Program-made: the position numbers and the translations under genes
Shown here: positions 8,271-16,436 of the stretch, piece by piece
How the letters are laid out: every line of letters starts with the position of its first letter
Numbering within the stretch: the stretch's first letter is position 1
Assembly (NCBI RefSeq): GCF_009733595.1
Contig: NZ_WOFH01000006.1
Coordinates: forward strand, 310,001-374,000
Length of the DNA: 64,000 bases
Origin: Actinomadura litoris
GTDB taxonomy: Bacteria; Actinomycetota; Actinomycetes; Streptosporangiales; Streptosporangiaceae
Direction of reading: 5' to 3'
Notes under the pieces: generated by a model
What the model was told of the DNA's origin: nothing
Databases searched by the model: none
What the model saw: the letters and a program-made list of their open reading frames with translations, nothing else

Positions 8271-9194
8271 TCAGCGCCCCTGGGCCGGCGCCGCCAGCGC
8301 CGCCAACTCGCGCCACTCGTCCGTCGGCGCGACCGACGGGTCGGCCGTGAGCACCTGGAGGCACACGTGGTCGGCCCCCGCGTCGAAATGCGCCTGGACG
8401 CGCTCGGCGACGGCGTCGAACGACTTGGGCCCGCCGCCCGCGACCAGCGCGTCCACGACCCGGTCGGACGGGGTGCCGGTCAGCTCCTCCTCCGTGAAGC
8501 CGAAGCGCAGCTTGTCCTTGCTCTGCGCGCCCTTCATCCTGAGGTAGCCGGCGACATGCGCCCGCGCGGTCTCGCGGGCCCGGTCGGCGTCGGGGTCCAG
8601 GACGACGGCCTGCTCGACGGCCAGCACCGCGTCCGGGCCGAGCCGGGGCCGGGCGTCCTCGGTGTGGGCGACCGGCACGAGGTAGGTCAGCGCGCCGCTG
8701 GTCCGCTCGGCGGACAGCGCCAGCATCTTCGGCCCGAGCACGCCGAGCACGCGGTGGTTCGGGACGGACGGGGCCGGGCTCTGGAGCGGCACCGCGTCCA
8801 TCGCGTCGAGGTAGGCGCCCATGGTCTCGACGGCGCGCCCGCCGGACGGGATGCGGTACCCCAGGTGGATCAGGGGGCGGTCGTCGGTCCGGTGCCCGCC
8901 GAGGCCGAGCACGAACCGTCCGGGATGGGCCTCGGCCAGCGTGCGCTCCCCGGCGGCCATCGCGATCGGGTCGCGGAGGTAGACGTTGGCGATCCCGGTG
9001 CCGACCACGAGGTTCTCCGTCGCGTCGAGCAGCATCCCCGCCTGCGTCAGCGCGTTGCGGCCGAACCCCTCGCCGACCCACAGCGCGCCGTACCCGAGCT
9101 CCTCGATCTCGGCGGCCAGCTCCCTGACCCGGGTGGCGGGCTGGGTGTCCAGGGCGAACGTCCACAGGCCCAGGCGGCCGGCAGCGATGTCCAT
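8271..9194 (-). CDS. LLM-class (F420-dependent type) oxidoreductase
   Basis: A 307-residue luciferase-like monooxygenase fold protein, of the actinobacterial group annotated as TIGR03620-type F420-dependent oxidoreductases. Visible features are the N-terminal strand RLGLWTFAL, ELGYGALWVGEGFGRNAL, the VVGTGIANVYLRDPIAMAAGERTLAEAHPGRFVLGLGGH core and the C-terminal AGADHVCLQVLT strand. The ATG at 9194 is preferred over a longer frame because a TCCTCC complement (GGAGGA) lies five to ten bases upstream of it. The cofactor (F420 or FMN) cannot be read directly. It is divergent from a TetR gene across a strong palindrome, so substrate-induced derepression is likely. Confidence 0.88.
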   Translation of the reverse strand: MDIAAGRLGLWTFALDTQPATRVRELAAEIEELGYGALWVGEGFGRNALTQAGMLLDATENLVVGTGIANVYLRDPIAMAAGERTLAEAHPGRFVLGLGGHRTDDRPLIHLGYRIPSGGRAVETMGAYLDAMDAVPLQSPAPSVPNHRVLGVLGPKMLALSAERTSGALTYLVPVAHTEDARPRLGPDAVLAVEQAVVLDPDADRARETARAHVAGYLRMKGAQSKDKLRFGFTEEELTGTPSDRVVDALVAGGGPKSFDAVAERVQAHFDAGADHVCLQVLTADPSVAPTDEWRELAALAAPAQGR

Positions 9195-9208
9195 GCGTCC
9201 TCCAGTAG

Positions 9209-9249
9209 GATGAGTGCCTCTCACCTTACGATAGTGAGGGGTGCTCATC
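9209..9249. promoter_or_regulatory. long inverted repeat, probable TetR operator
   Basis: A 16-base arm beginning GATGAGTGCC (9209-9224) is matched at 13 of 16 positions by the arm at 9234-9249, around a nine-base centre. It lies exactly between the divergent LLM oxidoreductase and TetR genes, next to the oxidoreductase start, consistent with a shared operator. Confidence 0.65.
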
Positions 9250-9265
9250 TTGTCGAGGAGGCCGG

Positions 9266-9823
9266 GTGCCCGAACCGAAGGCGATGCGCGCCGACGCGCG
9301 CCACAACCGCGAGCGGCTGCTGAGGATCGCGGATGAGACCTTCCGGCGCGAGGGGGTGCACGCCTCGCTGGCGGAGATCGCGCGGACCTGCGGGATCGCC
9401 ATCGGCACCCTCTACCGGCACTTCCCGACCCGCGAGTCCCTGCTGCTGGCGCTGATCCACGACCAGGTCACGAGCCTGCGGGAGAGCGCGGAGCGGCTCG
9501 CCGCCGCGCCCGCCGCCGACGAGGCGCTCATCGAGTGGCTGCAGGAGTTCGGGCGGTGCGCGTCGGGCTACCGCGGCCTGGCGGAATCGATACTGACCGC
9601 CGCCGGCGCCGAGGGATCGGACCTGAACGCAGGCGTCGAGAGCATGCGGGCCGCCGCCGGCGTGCTGCTGGCCAGGGCGCAGGAGGCCGGTGCCGTCCGC
9701 GCCGACGTCTCGCGCGTCGAGGTGTTCGCGCTGGCCTGCGGCGCGGGCACCGCGAGCCAGTACACCGGCGCCGATCCCGACCGTCTGCTGCGGCTCGTCG
9801 TCGAGGGCCTCGCCCCGCGCTGA
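9266..9823 (+). CDS. TetR-family regulator
   Basis: A 185-residue TetR repressor. The HTH lies at residues ~14-58 (NRERLLRIADETFRREGVHASLAEIARTCGIAIGTLYRHFPTRESLL), followed by the all-helical ligand domain of the SbtR/TetR_C_21-like type. GTG start with a GAGGAG purine run about ten bases upstream. It probably represses the divergent LLM oxidoreductase gene, and itself, through the palindrome at 9209-9249. The inducer is unknown. Confidence 0.9.
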   Translation: MPEPKAMRADARHNRERLLRIADETFRREGVHASLAEIARTCGIAIGTLYRHFPTRESLLLALIHDQVTSLRESAERLAAAPAADEALIEWLQEFGRCASGYRGLAESILTAAGAEGSDLNAGVESMRAAAGVLLARAQEAGAVRADVSRVEVFALACGAGTASQYTGADPDRLLRLVVEGLAPR

Positions 9824-9879
9824 GCGCTCGCCACCGGCGGCCGCGCGACCGCAGGCCCATCGTTCGGCGGCCTAGGGTC

Positions 9880-10281
9880 GTGGAGGTGACGATCACCTAT
9901 GAGTGGCGGGGCGAGTTCGAGAACGCGCCTCTCAACGCGTTGCACGCGGAAGGCTTCGACCACCCCGTGCTGGACATCGACTGGCGGGCGCAACTCCACC
10001 GGCACAGCCTCGGCTGGGTCTGCGCCCGCGACGGCGGCGACCTCGTCGGCTTCGTGAACGTCGCCTGGGACGGCGGCGTCCACGCGTTCGTCCTCGACAC
10101 CCTGGTCCGGGCCGACCACCGGCACCGGGGGATCGGCGCCGCGCTCGTCGCCGCGGCGGTCGAGGGCGCCCGGGCCGCGCGCTGCGAATGGCTGCACGTC
10201 GACTTCGACGACGAACTGCGGGAGTTCTACTTCGACGCCTGCGGATTCCGCTCCACGGAAGCGGGCCTCATCGCCCTGTGA
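9880..10281 (+). CDS. GNAT-family N-acetyltransferase
   Basis: A ~133-residue acetyltransferase. The acetyl-CoA-binding motif A is clear: VLDTLVRADHRHRGIGAALVAAAVEGARA (R/Q-x-x-G-x-G/A as HRHRGIGA), followed by the motif B strand and helix CEWLHVDFDDELREFYFDACGFR. The acceptor substrate cannot be read from sequence. The start is ambiguous between GTG at 9880 and GTG at 9886, neither with a strong ribosome site. Stands alone, downstream of and possibly co-transcribed with the TetR gene (56 bp gap). Confidence 0.85.
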   Translation: MEVTITYEWRGEFENAPLNALHAEGFDHPVLDIDWRAQLHRHSLGWVCARDGGDLVGFVNVAWDGGVHAFVLDTLVRADHRHRGIGAALVAAAVEGARAARCEWLHVDFDDELREFYFDACGFRSTEAGLIAL

Positions 10282-10367
10282 CCGGGCTTCGACACTTCGA
10301 CGGCCATCGAGATTCACCGGCCCTAACGTGACCTGCGGCCCTGAACACCACCGACCGGGAGGCACCG

Positions 10368-10895
10368 ATGTCCGAAGAGGTTCCGATCACCGACGAGCGC
10401 GACCCGGCGCTTGTCGTGACCGCGATGGTCGACCACGTCCTCGGCCTCGCCGCCACGTGGACGGCGTGGGACGGCCGGCCGGTCCCCGCCGACGACGACC
10501 GCGTCTTCACCCCGCACAAGGCCCTCCGCCGCGTCGCCGACCACATGGTCGACCACCTGGCCGAGATGGAGGCGCGGCTGGCCGGGCGGCCCACGATCCC
10601 CGACCACTGGCACGCGTCGGCGATCACGACGCCCGCCGATCTGGCACCCTTCACCGAACAGGACCTGGAGGAGGCCCGCAGCCGCCTCCCGCGCCTCGGC
10701 CGGATCTGGGCCGACAGGCTGACCGAGCTCACCACCGCCCAACTCGACCGGTCGCCCGGCGAGGGCTGGACGTTCCGCCAGATCGCGTTCCACGTGGGCG
10801 AGTCGACGTACTACGCCGACTGCGTCGGCGACCTGTCGGCCGCCGGTACGCCTCCGGAGAGCGGGCAGGGGGAAGTGGTCCGAACAGGCTCTTGA
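10368..10895 (+). CDS. DinB-like four-helix protein
   Basis: A 175-residue protein with a DinB-like layout: helix with DHVLGLAATWTAWD, a second helix LRRVADHMVDHLAEMEARLAG and a C-terminal helix GWTFRQIAFHVGESTYYADCVGDL. The His residues in VADHMVDHL and AFHVGEST fit the family metal triad, but similarity is weaker than for the gene at 7094. ATG start preceded by GGGAGG about nine bases upstream. No operon partner; the stop codon abuts a dyad that resembles a promoter for the following genes. Function beyond the fold is not assigned. Confidence 0.7.
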   Translation: MSEEVPITDERDPALVVTAMVDHVLGLAATWTAWDGRPVPADDDRVFTPHKALRRVADHMVDHLAEMEARLAGRPTIPDHWHASAITTPADLAPFTEQDLEEARSRLPRLGRIWADRLTELTTAQLDRSPGEGWTFRQIAFHVGESTYYADCVGDLSAAGTPPESGQGEVVRTGS

Positions 10896-10920
10896 CCCCG
10901 GAGTCAAGCGCTCTTACGTT
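10891..10920 (+). promoter_or_regulatory. dyad overlapping a -35-like element (MerR-type promoter look)
   Basis: CTTGAC/GTCAAG arms (10891-10896 and 10903-10908) surround CCCGGA. TTGACC (10892-10897) can serve as -35 and TACGTT (10915-10920) as -10, 17 bp apart. An operator symmetric around the -35/spacer is typical of MerR-controlled promoters. It would transcribe the short reading frame at 10927 and the aminotransferase gene. Confidence 0.4.
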
Positions 10921-10926
10921 CTGGGG

Positions 10927-10959
10927 ATGCGATCGATCGACGGCGACGGCGGGCGCTGA
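10927..10959 (+). CDS. possible 10-residue leader peptide or merR fossil
   Basis: ATG ... TGA encoding MRSIDGDGGR. The stop codon is followed with no gap by the ATG of the aminotransferase gene, and the start lies only seven bases after a -10-like box. The first residues MRSI resemble the N-terminus of actinobacterial MerR regulators (MRSIGxxA), so this may be the stub left by deletion of a merR gene, or a coupled leader. Expression is unproven. Confidence 0.25.
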   Translation: MRSIDGDGGR

Positions 10960-12093
10960 ATGCCCGCGGCCCCGGGGTGGGATCCGGAGCGTTTCCGGAC
11001 GCTGTTCCCCGGCCTCGCGGGCGAGGGCTCACCGGGCGGGATCGTCCATCTCGCGAGCTGCAGCCAGGGCGCCCTGTCGCGGCCGGTGGCCGCGGCGCTG
11101 GAGGAGTTCGCCGCGTCCGCGCGCGACCTCGGGGCGCCGTGGGACCTCTGGACGCGGCGGGTCGACCTGGCGCGGGAGCGGTTCGCCGCGCTGATCGGCG
11201 CCCGCGCCGAGGAGGTCGCGGTGGTCCCGAACGCGTCCGTGGGCGCCTACCAGGTGGCCTCGACGATCGACTGGACGCGGCGTCCCGGCCTGACCACCAC
11301 CGTGCTGGAGTTCCCGTCGATCGCGCACGTGTGGCTGGCGCAGCGGCCCGCCGGCGCCGAGGTCAGCTACGACGACTTCGCGCGGAGCGGTCGGTCCACG
11401 GGCCTGGTGTCGGTGCCGCTGGTCTCCTACCGCGACGGCGCCCGACTGCCGGCCGCGGACATCGCGCGGACGGCGCGCCGCGCCGGCGCGCGCGTGTTCG
11501 TCGACGCCTACCAGGCGGTCGGGGTGCTGCCCGTCGACGTCGGTGAGCTCGGCTGCGACTACCTGGTGGCGGGGGCGCTCAAGTATCTGCTGGGCGTCCC
11601 CGGAATCGCGTTCCTCTACGTCCGGGACGGCGTGCGGGACGAGTGCCCGCCCCGGCTGACCGGCTGGTTCGGCCGCGTCGACCCCTACGCCTTCGACCCG
11701 CGCACGCTCGACTTCGCCCCCGGCGCGCGGCGCTACGAGACCGGGACCCCGGCGATCCCCGCCGCGTACGCGGCCGCCGCCGCGCTGGAGCTGGTCGGCG
11801 GCCTCGACCTCGCGGCGGTCGAGGAGCACGTCTCGGGACTGGTCGGCGAACTGCACGAGCGGCTCGCGGCGGCGGGGGAGCGGCTGATGTCGCCGCCCGC
11901 CTCGCGGGTGCGCGGGCCGATGGCCGCGCTCCACGACCCCGACCCCGAGCGGCTCGGCGCCTGGCTGGCGGCGCGCGGCATCGTGGTCGCGCCGCGCGGA
12001 CGCGCCGTCCGGCTGTCGCTGCACTACTACAACACGCTCGCCGACGTGGAGGCGGTCTGCGCCGCGGTCGCGGAGTACCGGGCCCGCCACTAG
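10960..12093 (+). CDS. aminotransferase class V-fold PLP enzyme
   Basis: A 377-residue fold-type I PLP enzyme of the class V (cysteine desulfurase/kynureninase-like) group. PLP contacts visible are the VVPNASVGAYQVAS phosphate-binding turn, the Asp in VFVDAYQAVGVLPVDV, and the Schiff-base Lys in YLVAGALKYLLGVPGIAFLYVRD. The small C-terminal domain ends VRLSLHYYNTLADVEAVCAAV. No Cys-bearing loop typical of a desulfurase is evident, so a lyase or aminotransferase role is more likely; the substrate is unknown. The ATG directly follows the stop of the ten-codon frame at 10927, with no independent ribosome site clearly visible. Confidence 0.87.
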   Translation: MPAAPGWDPERFRTLFPGLAGEGSPGGIVHLASCSQGALSRPVAAALEEFAASARDLGAPWDLWTRRVDLARERFAALIGARAEEVAVVPNASVGAYQVASTIDWTRRPGLTTTVLEFPSIAHVWLAQRPAGAEVSYDDFARSGRSTGLVSVPLVSYRDGARLPAADIARTARRAGARVFVDAYQAVGVLPVDVGELGCDYLVAGALKYLLGVPGIAFLYVRDGVRDECPPRLTGWFGRVDPYAFDPRTLDFAPGARRYETGTPAIPAAYAAAAALELVGGLDLAAVEEHVSGLVGELHERLAAAGERLMSPPASRVRGPMAALHDPDPERLGAWLAARGIVVAPRGRAVRLSLHYYNTLADVEAVCAAVAEYRARH

Positions 12094-12230
12094 GAGGCGC
12101 CGGACGGCCCACCGGCACCGGCTGCTCTCCCGCCGCCGGTTCGGCTCCGACCTGATCGCGCTGGAGCGGGCTGATCACAATCAGGTCGGCGGCACTTCCG
12201 GTCCGTGAGCCGGCGTGGTTGTGTGCCCCT

Positions 12231-14141
12231 GTGACACGGGACGCGGGAAGAGTCGTGATCGGCCGCTACCGGCTGGTGGAGGTGCTGGGCGAGGGCGGAA
12301 TGGGCGCCGTCTGGCGCGCGCATGACGAGCGGATGCGCCGGGACGTGGCGCTCAAGCAGCTCAAACTCCCCCCGGGCCTGGACGTCGGCGAGCGCGAGCA
12401 TCTCGTGGCGCGGATGGAGCGGGAGGCGCGGTCGGTCGGGACGCTCCAGCACCCCGACGTCATCACCGTCCACGACCAGTTCCACGACGAGGACGGCCTG
12501 CCCTGGATCGTCATGGAACTCGTGCGCGGCCGCTCGCTCGCCGCCGTCATCGGCGACGAGGGCCCGCTGGACGAGGCGCGCGTCGCCCGCGTCGGTGCCC
12601 GGATCGCCTCCGCGCTCGCCGCCGCGCACCAGGCCGGGATCGTGCACCGCGACATCAAGCCCGCCAACGTCCTGCTGGAGGACGAGCGGGTCGTCGTCAC
12701 CGATTTCGGGATCGCCGCCGTCGCGGGGGAGACGACCCTCACCGCGAGCGGCGCCTTGGTGGGCACCCCCGCGTATCTGGCACCCGAACAGGTGAACGGC
12801 GGCGAGGCCACCGCCGCGTCCGATGTCTGGTCGCTCGGTGCCACTCTCTACGCCGCAGTGGAGGGCCGTCCCGCGTTCACCGGCGGCACTCTCGCCGCGC
12901 TTCTTCTGGCCGTTTCGCGGGGCGAACCCGCACCCGCCCAGCGCGCTCGGCGGCTGGCGCCCGTGCTGCGCGACCTGCTGCGTCGCGACCCCGCGCGACG
13001 TCCCACCGCCGAGGCCGCCGCCGCGACCCTGACCGCACTGGCCGATCCGGCACCCGCTCCCGCGCCGGACATGCCGGCGTTCCCGCAGCCCACGCGCCGC
13101 GCCTTTCTCGTCTCCGGGGCCGCCGCCCTGGCGGCGCTCTCCATTCCGGTCGGCTTCGTTCTCAGGCGCCACCAGCGGACCGCCCCGCGCCGCGCCATGT
13201 CGACCCCCGCGTCCTCGCGGTCCGCCGGGCGCCCCCTCATCGGCCACACCGGTCCCCTCACCGCGCTCGCGTTCAGCCCCGATGGAAGGACGCTCGCCAC
13301 CGCCGGCGAGGACAGGACGGTGCGGTTGTGGGACCTGGCCACTCGCGCCCCCACCGGCAGGCCCTTCGTCGGCCATTCCGGCGCGGTCCGGTCGCTGGCC
13401 TTCAGCCCCGACGGGAAGACCCTGGCCACCGGGAGCGACGACAAGACGGTGCGCCGATGGGACATGGCGACCCGCTTCCCGATCGGCGAGCCTTTCGCCG
13501 AGCACACCGATGCCGTCCGGTCGCTGGCCTACAGCCCCGACGGGAAGACCCTGGCGGCAGCGGGGCAACTGGTGTTCCTGTGCGACGCGGACACGCTCAA
13601 GATCGTCGGCGACCCGTTGGTGACCAGCGGTCTCGTCGGCACGGTCGCCTACAGCCCCGACGGCAGGACCCTGGTCACCGCGAGCAACGACAACATCGTG
13701 CGGCTGTGGGACGTCACGGCGCGCACCCCCCTCTTCCGGCGGCTCAAGGGCGACACCAACGCCGTCGGCGCGGTCGCGTTCACCCCCGACGGCAAGACCC
13801 TGGCCACCGCGGGCCACTCCTGGGCCGTGCGGTTGTGGAACATGCGCACGCGCGTCCCCGCCGGCGAGCCGCTGGTGTCCAGGGACGCCGCCGGCGCGGT
13901 CGCGTTCAGCCCTGACGGGAGGACGCTCGCCACCGCGAGCCGGGACAACACGGTGCGGCTGTGGGACGCGCGCGCCCGCACCCCCCTCGGCCCGTCCCTC
14001 ACCGGCCACACCGGCGCGATCACCGCGCTGGCGTTCAGCCCCGACGGCAGGACGCTCGCCAGCGCGAGCGACGACCGCGTCGCACGCCTGTGGAACGTAC
14101 CCCCCACGCCCCACCGGACCCCCGCCCGGACCGGCGGCTAG
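12231..14141 (+). CDS. Ser/Thr protein kinase with C-terminal WD40 propeller
   Basis: About 636 residues. The N-terminal Hanks kinase covers residues ~10-265, with the G-loop GEGGMGAVW, the ATP Lys in DVALKQL, the catalytic loop HRDIKPANV, DFG in VTDFGIAAV and an APE-like LAPEQVNG. A single membrane helix follows (FLVSGAAALAALSIPVGFVL). Seven WD40 repeats of ~42 residues fill the rest, with FSPDGRTLAT and TVRLWD-type signatures in most and a decayed repeat three to four. This places the propeller outside the membrane as a probable sensor or scaffold. GTG 12231 is chosen; a TTG 12 bases upstream is possible. Its end overlaps the convergent MFS gene by four bases. Confidence 0.9.
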   Translation: MTRDAGRVVIGRYRLVEVLGEGGMGAVWRAHDERMRRDVALKQLKLPPGLDVGEREHLVARMEREARSVGTLQHPDVITVHDQFHDEDGLPWIVMELVRGRSLAAVIGDEGPLDEARVARVGARIASALAAAHQAGIVHRDIKPANVLLEDERVVVTDFGIAAVAGETTLTASGALVGTPAYLAPEQVNGGEATAASDVWSLGATLYAAVEGRPAFTGGTLAALLLAVSRGEPAPAQRARRLAPVLRDLLRRDPARRPTAEAAAATLTALADPAPAPAPDMPAFPQPTRRAFLVSGAAALAALSIPVGFVLRRHQRTAPRRAMSTPASSRSAGRPLIGHTGPLTALAFSPDGRTLATAGEDRTVRLWDLATRAPTGRPFVGHSGAVRSLAFSPDGKTLATGSDDKTVRRWDMATRFPIGEPFAEHTDAVRSLAYSPDGKTLAAAGQLVFLCDADTLKIVGDPLVTSGLVGTVAYSPDGRTLVTASNDNIVRLWDVTARTPLFRRLKGDTNAVGAVAFTPDGKTLATAGHSWAVRLWNMRTRVPAGEPLVSRDAAGAVAFSPDGRTLATASRDNTVRLWDARARTPLGPSLTGHTGAITALAFSPDGRTLASASDDRVARLWNVPPTPHRTPARTGG

Positions 14142-15352
14142 GTCGTCGCGCACGCGGTGGCCGGGAGCGGGTCCTCGGCCGCGCGCAGGGGTTCCCGGCC
14201 CAGCCGCCTGATCGGCCCGACCAGCAGCAGCGCCGCCACGATGCCCGCCGTGACCAGCGCCGACATCCCCATGAAGGCGCGCGGCTCGACCACCGTCGTG
14301 ACCGGGCCGGCCACCGCCTGCCCGACCGCCATGCCCGCCACCGAACCGGCCACCTGATAGGCGTTGACGCGGTTGAGCACGTCCGGCGCCACCTGGGTCT
14401 GGACGCTCGTCGACCACATCACCGACCAGAACGCCATCGCGCAGCCGCCGAGCAGGTGCCCGGCCATCAGCGCCGGCAGCGGAGCGCCGAGCGCGACCGT
14501 CAGCGGCGCGGGCACGTAGCCGACCAGCGCCACCGCCCCGGCCGCCAGCGGCCTGCGCGGCCGGAGCCTGATCGCCACCAGCCCGCCGAGCACGGTGCCG
14601 AGGCCGAGGGCCGCCATCACCCAGCCGTAGTCCGACCCGATGACCTGCGAGGCCAGCGGCACCGACGGGCCGATCACGAGGACGCCCCAGAAGACCCAGA
14701 CCAGGATCACCGACCACATCCACGTCCTGGCCCTGAACTCCTCCCAGCCCCGGCGCAGGTCGCTGAGCACGTCGGAGGGTTCCGGCGTGGGCACCGCGAC
14801 CCGGACCAGCAGCAGGCACACCCCGCTGACCAGGAACGTCGCCGCGTCCACGGCGTAGACGACGACGGGGCCGGTGAGGGTGATCAGCACCCCGGCCAGC
14901 GCGGGCCCGGTCAGCTGCGTGACGGCCTCCGCGATCTTCAGCGTCGCGTTGGCGCGCTGCGGGTCGTCCGAGACGAGCGGGACCATGCCGTAGACGCCCG
15001 GCTCGAACACCCCGGCGGCCATGCCCGACAGCACCGCCATGACCAGCAGCAGCGCGTACGGGGGAGCGCCGCCCACGAAGGCGACGGCGATGGTGCCCTG
15101 GGTGAGCACGCGGACCGCGTCCGCGCCGATCATCAGGCGGCGGGCGCCGATCCGGTCGGCGACGACCCCGCCGAACAGCATGACCAGCACGGCCGACGCC
15201 GTCCAGAGCGCGAGGACGTAGCCGACGCCCGCGATCCCGTAGTACTCACCGATCGCCAGCGCCGAGGCGACGGGCATCATCGCGTCGCCGAGCAGCGAGA
15301 CCGTGCGGGCCCCGAAGTAGAGGCTGAAGCTCCTCGTCCACATGAGCCCCAA
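14138..15352 (-). CDS. MFS transporter (MFS_3/enterobactin-exporter-like)
   Basis: A 404-residue twelve-helix major facilitator. It starts with LMWTRSFSLYFGARTVSLLGDAMMPVASALAI, the hallmark of the EntS/MFS_3 branch. The loop between helices two and three carries GGVVADRIGARRLMIGADAVR, matching the family motif A. The two halves are joined by RVAVPTPEPSDVLSDLRRGWEEFRAR. Such exporters expel siderophores, macrolides or related compounds; the substrate cannot be read. The ATG lies 63 bp from the divergent GlxA-type regulator gene with a palindrome between, so the regulator probably controls it. Confidence 0.88.
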   Translation of the reverse strand: MGLMWTRSFSLYFGARTVSLLGDAMMPVASALAIGEYYGIAGVGYVLALWTASAVLVMLFGGVVADRIGARRLMIGADAVRVLTQGTIAVAFVGGAPPYALLLVMAVLSGMAAGVFEPGVYGMVPLVSDDPQRANATLKIAEAVTQLTGPALAGVLITLTGPVVVYAVDAATFLVSGVCLLLVRVAVPTPEPSDVLSDLRRGWEEFRARTWMWSVILVWVFWGVLVIGPSVPLASQVIGSDYGWVMAALGLGTVLGGLVAIRLRPRRPLAAGAVALVGYVPAPLTVALGAPLPALMAGHLLGGCAMAFWSVMWSTSVQTQVAPDVLNRVNAYQVAGSVAGMAVGQAVAGPVTTVVEPRAFMGMSALVTAGIVAALLLVGPIRRLGREPLRAAEDPLPATACATT

Positions 15353-15384
15353 GTCTGGATTTCTCCAGCTCAGTTCGCCGGTGT

Positions 15385-15403
15385 CCTAAATGACATCATT
15401 AGG
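15385..15403. promoter_or_regulatory. short palindrome in divergent promoter
   Basis: CCTAA and TTAGG arms flank ATGACATCA, 12 bases before the ATG of the GlxA-type regulator gene and 32 bases from that of the divergent MFS gene. The site also holds the tetrad ATGAc/CATCAT. Likely regulator operator; modest evidence because arms are only five bases. Confidence 0.4.
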
Positions 15404-15415
15404 TACATTTGCGCC

Positions 15416-16387
15416 ATGCCCCTCGACTGCCCGGAGACACCGCCGGCACCCGCCGACCCGCATCGCGTGGTCGCCCTGGTCGCCCCTCACCAGGAACTTT
15501 ATCCGGTCACCTCCGCCTCGGCCGTCTTCGGCTACCACGGCCCGGACATCCCCCAGCACTACAGCTTCCGCCTGTGCGCGGAGCACCCCGGCTCGCTGTC
15601 CACGACCCTGGGCGCGCCCATCCAGGTGGACGGCGGCCTCGACGCCCTCGACGAGGCCGACACCGTGCTCATCGCGGGCTGGACGTTCACCCCGTCGCCC
15701 GCCGTGCTCGACGCCGTGGCGCGGGCGCACGCCCGGGGCGCCCGCGTCGTCGCCGTCGCCGCCGGGATCTTCATCCCCGCCGCGCTCGGCATCCTGGACG
15801 GCCGCCGTGTCTCCGTCCACTGGGAGCTGGCCGCCGACCTCGCCGAACGCCACCCCCGCGTCGTCCCCGACGGCACCGTCATCTACGTCGACGACGGCGA
15901 CGTCGCCACCGCCGGGGCCTCGGCCGCCACCCTCGACCTGTGCCTGCACCAGGTCCTCCAGGAGCACGGCGCCGCCTACGCCATGCGCGTCGGCCGCCAG
16001 CTCGCGGCCGGGCCGCACCGCGAGGGCTGCCAGCGCCAGTACCCCCCGCTCCCCACCGCCGGCCCCATGCCCGACTCGCTGGCGCCCCTGCTCGAATGGC
16101 TGCTGACCCGGCTGCCCGAGCAGATCACCGTCGAGGACATGGCCGCCCGCTCGGGCGTCTCGCCGCGCACCCTCACCCGCCAGTTCGCCGACCAGCTCGG
16201 CGTCCCGCCCGGCCGCTGGCTGCTGGAGCGCCGCCTCGCCGCGAGCCGCGCCCTGCTGGAGGAGACCGACCTGCCCGTCGAGACCATCGCCACCCGCGTC
16301 GGCCTCTCCTCGGCCGTCAACCTCCGCCGCCGCTTCCACACCGCGCTGCGCACCACCCCGGCCGCCTACCGCCGCTCGTTCCGCTGA
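15416..16387 (+). CDS. GlxA-family regulator (DJ-1/PfpI-like domain plus AraC HTH)
   Basis: A 323-residue regulator. A DJ-1/PfpI-like domain covers residues ~15-190 and an AraC-type double HTH about 220-320 (ITVEDMAARSGVSPRTLTRQF, LPVETIATRVGLSSAVNLRRRF). In most GlxA homologues the elbow after the central strand reads as a Cys/Thr-Gly before the ILDGRR segment. Here the equivalent is VVAVAAGIFIPAALGILDGRRVSVHW, so the nucleophile Cys is absent and the domain is probably only a ligand sensor. ATG start; no strong ribosome site, possibly leaderless. Likely controls the divergent MFS exporter. Confidence 0.9.
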   Translation: MPLDCPETPPAPADPHRVVALVAPHQELYPVTSASAVFGYHGPDIPQHYSFRLCAEHPGSLSTTLGAPIQVDGGLDALDEADTVLIAGWTFTPSPAVLDAVARAHARGARVVAVAAGIFIPAALGILDGRRVSVHWELAADLAERHPRVVPDGTVIYVDDGDVATAGASAATLDLCLHQVLQEHGAAYAMRVGRQLAAGPHREGCQRQYPPLPTAGPMPDSLAPLLEWLLTRLPEQITVEDMAARSGVSPRTLTRQFADQLGVPPGRWLLERRLAASRALLEETDLPVETIATRVGLSSAVNLRRRFHTALRTTPAAYRRSFR

Positions 16388-16389
16388 GA

Positions 16390-16421
16390 GCGCCGGGCGG
16401 GTCGCACGCCCCGCCCGGCGC
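16390..16421. terminator. strong bidirectional hairpin
   Basis: GCGCCGGGCGGG (16390-16401) pairs perfectly with CCCGCCCGGCGC (16410-16421) around an eight-base loop. It starts three bases after the GlxA-type gene stop and lies 15 bases past the convergent hydrolase stop, so it can terminate both. Confidence 0.75.
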
Positions 16422-16436
16422 CCTCACCGGCTCAGG

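Noticed and set aside
13200..14110. Regular ~125-bp periodicity that could suggest a DNA repeat array or CRISPR
   Set aside because: The periodicity is explained by WD40 protein repeats in frame; spacers are coding and not unique sequences between identical repeats.
12090..14819. 909-residue antisense frame opposite the kinase-WD40 gene
   Set aside because: Repetitive Arg/Gly/Ala-rich composition mirrors the WD40 repeats on the other strand; no motifs of its own.
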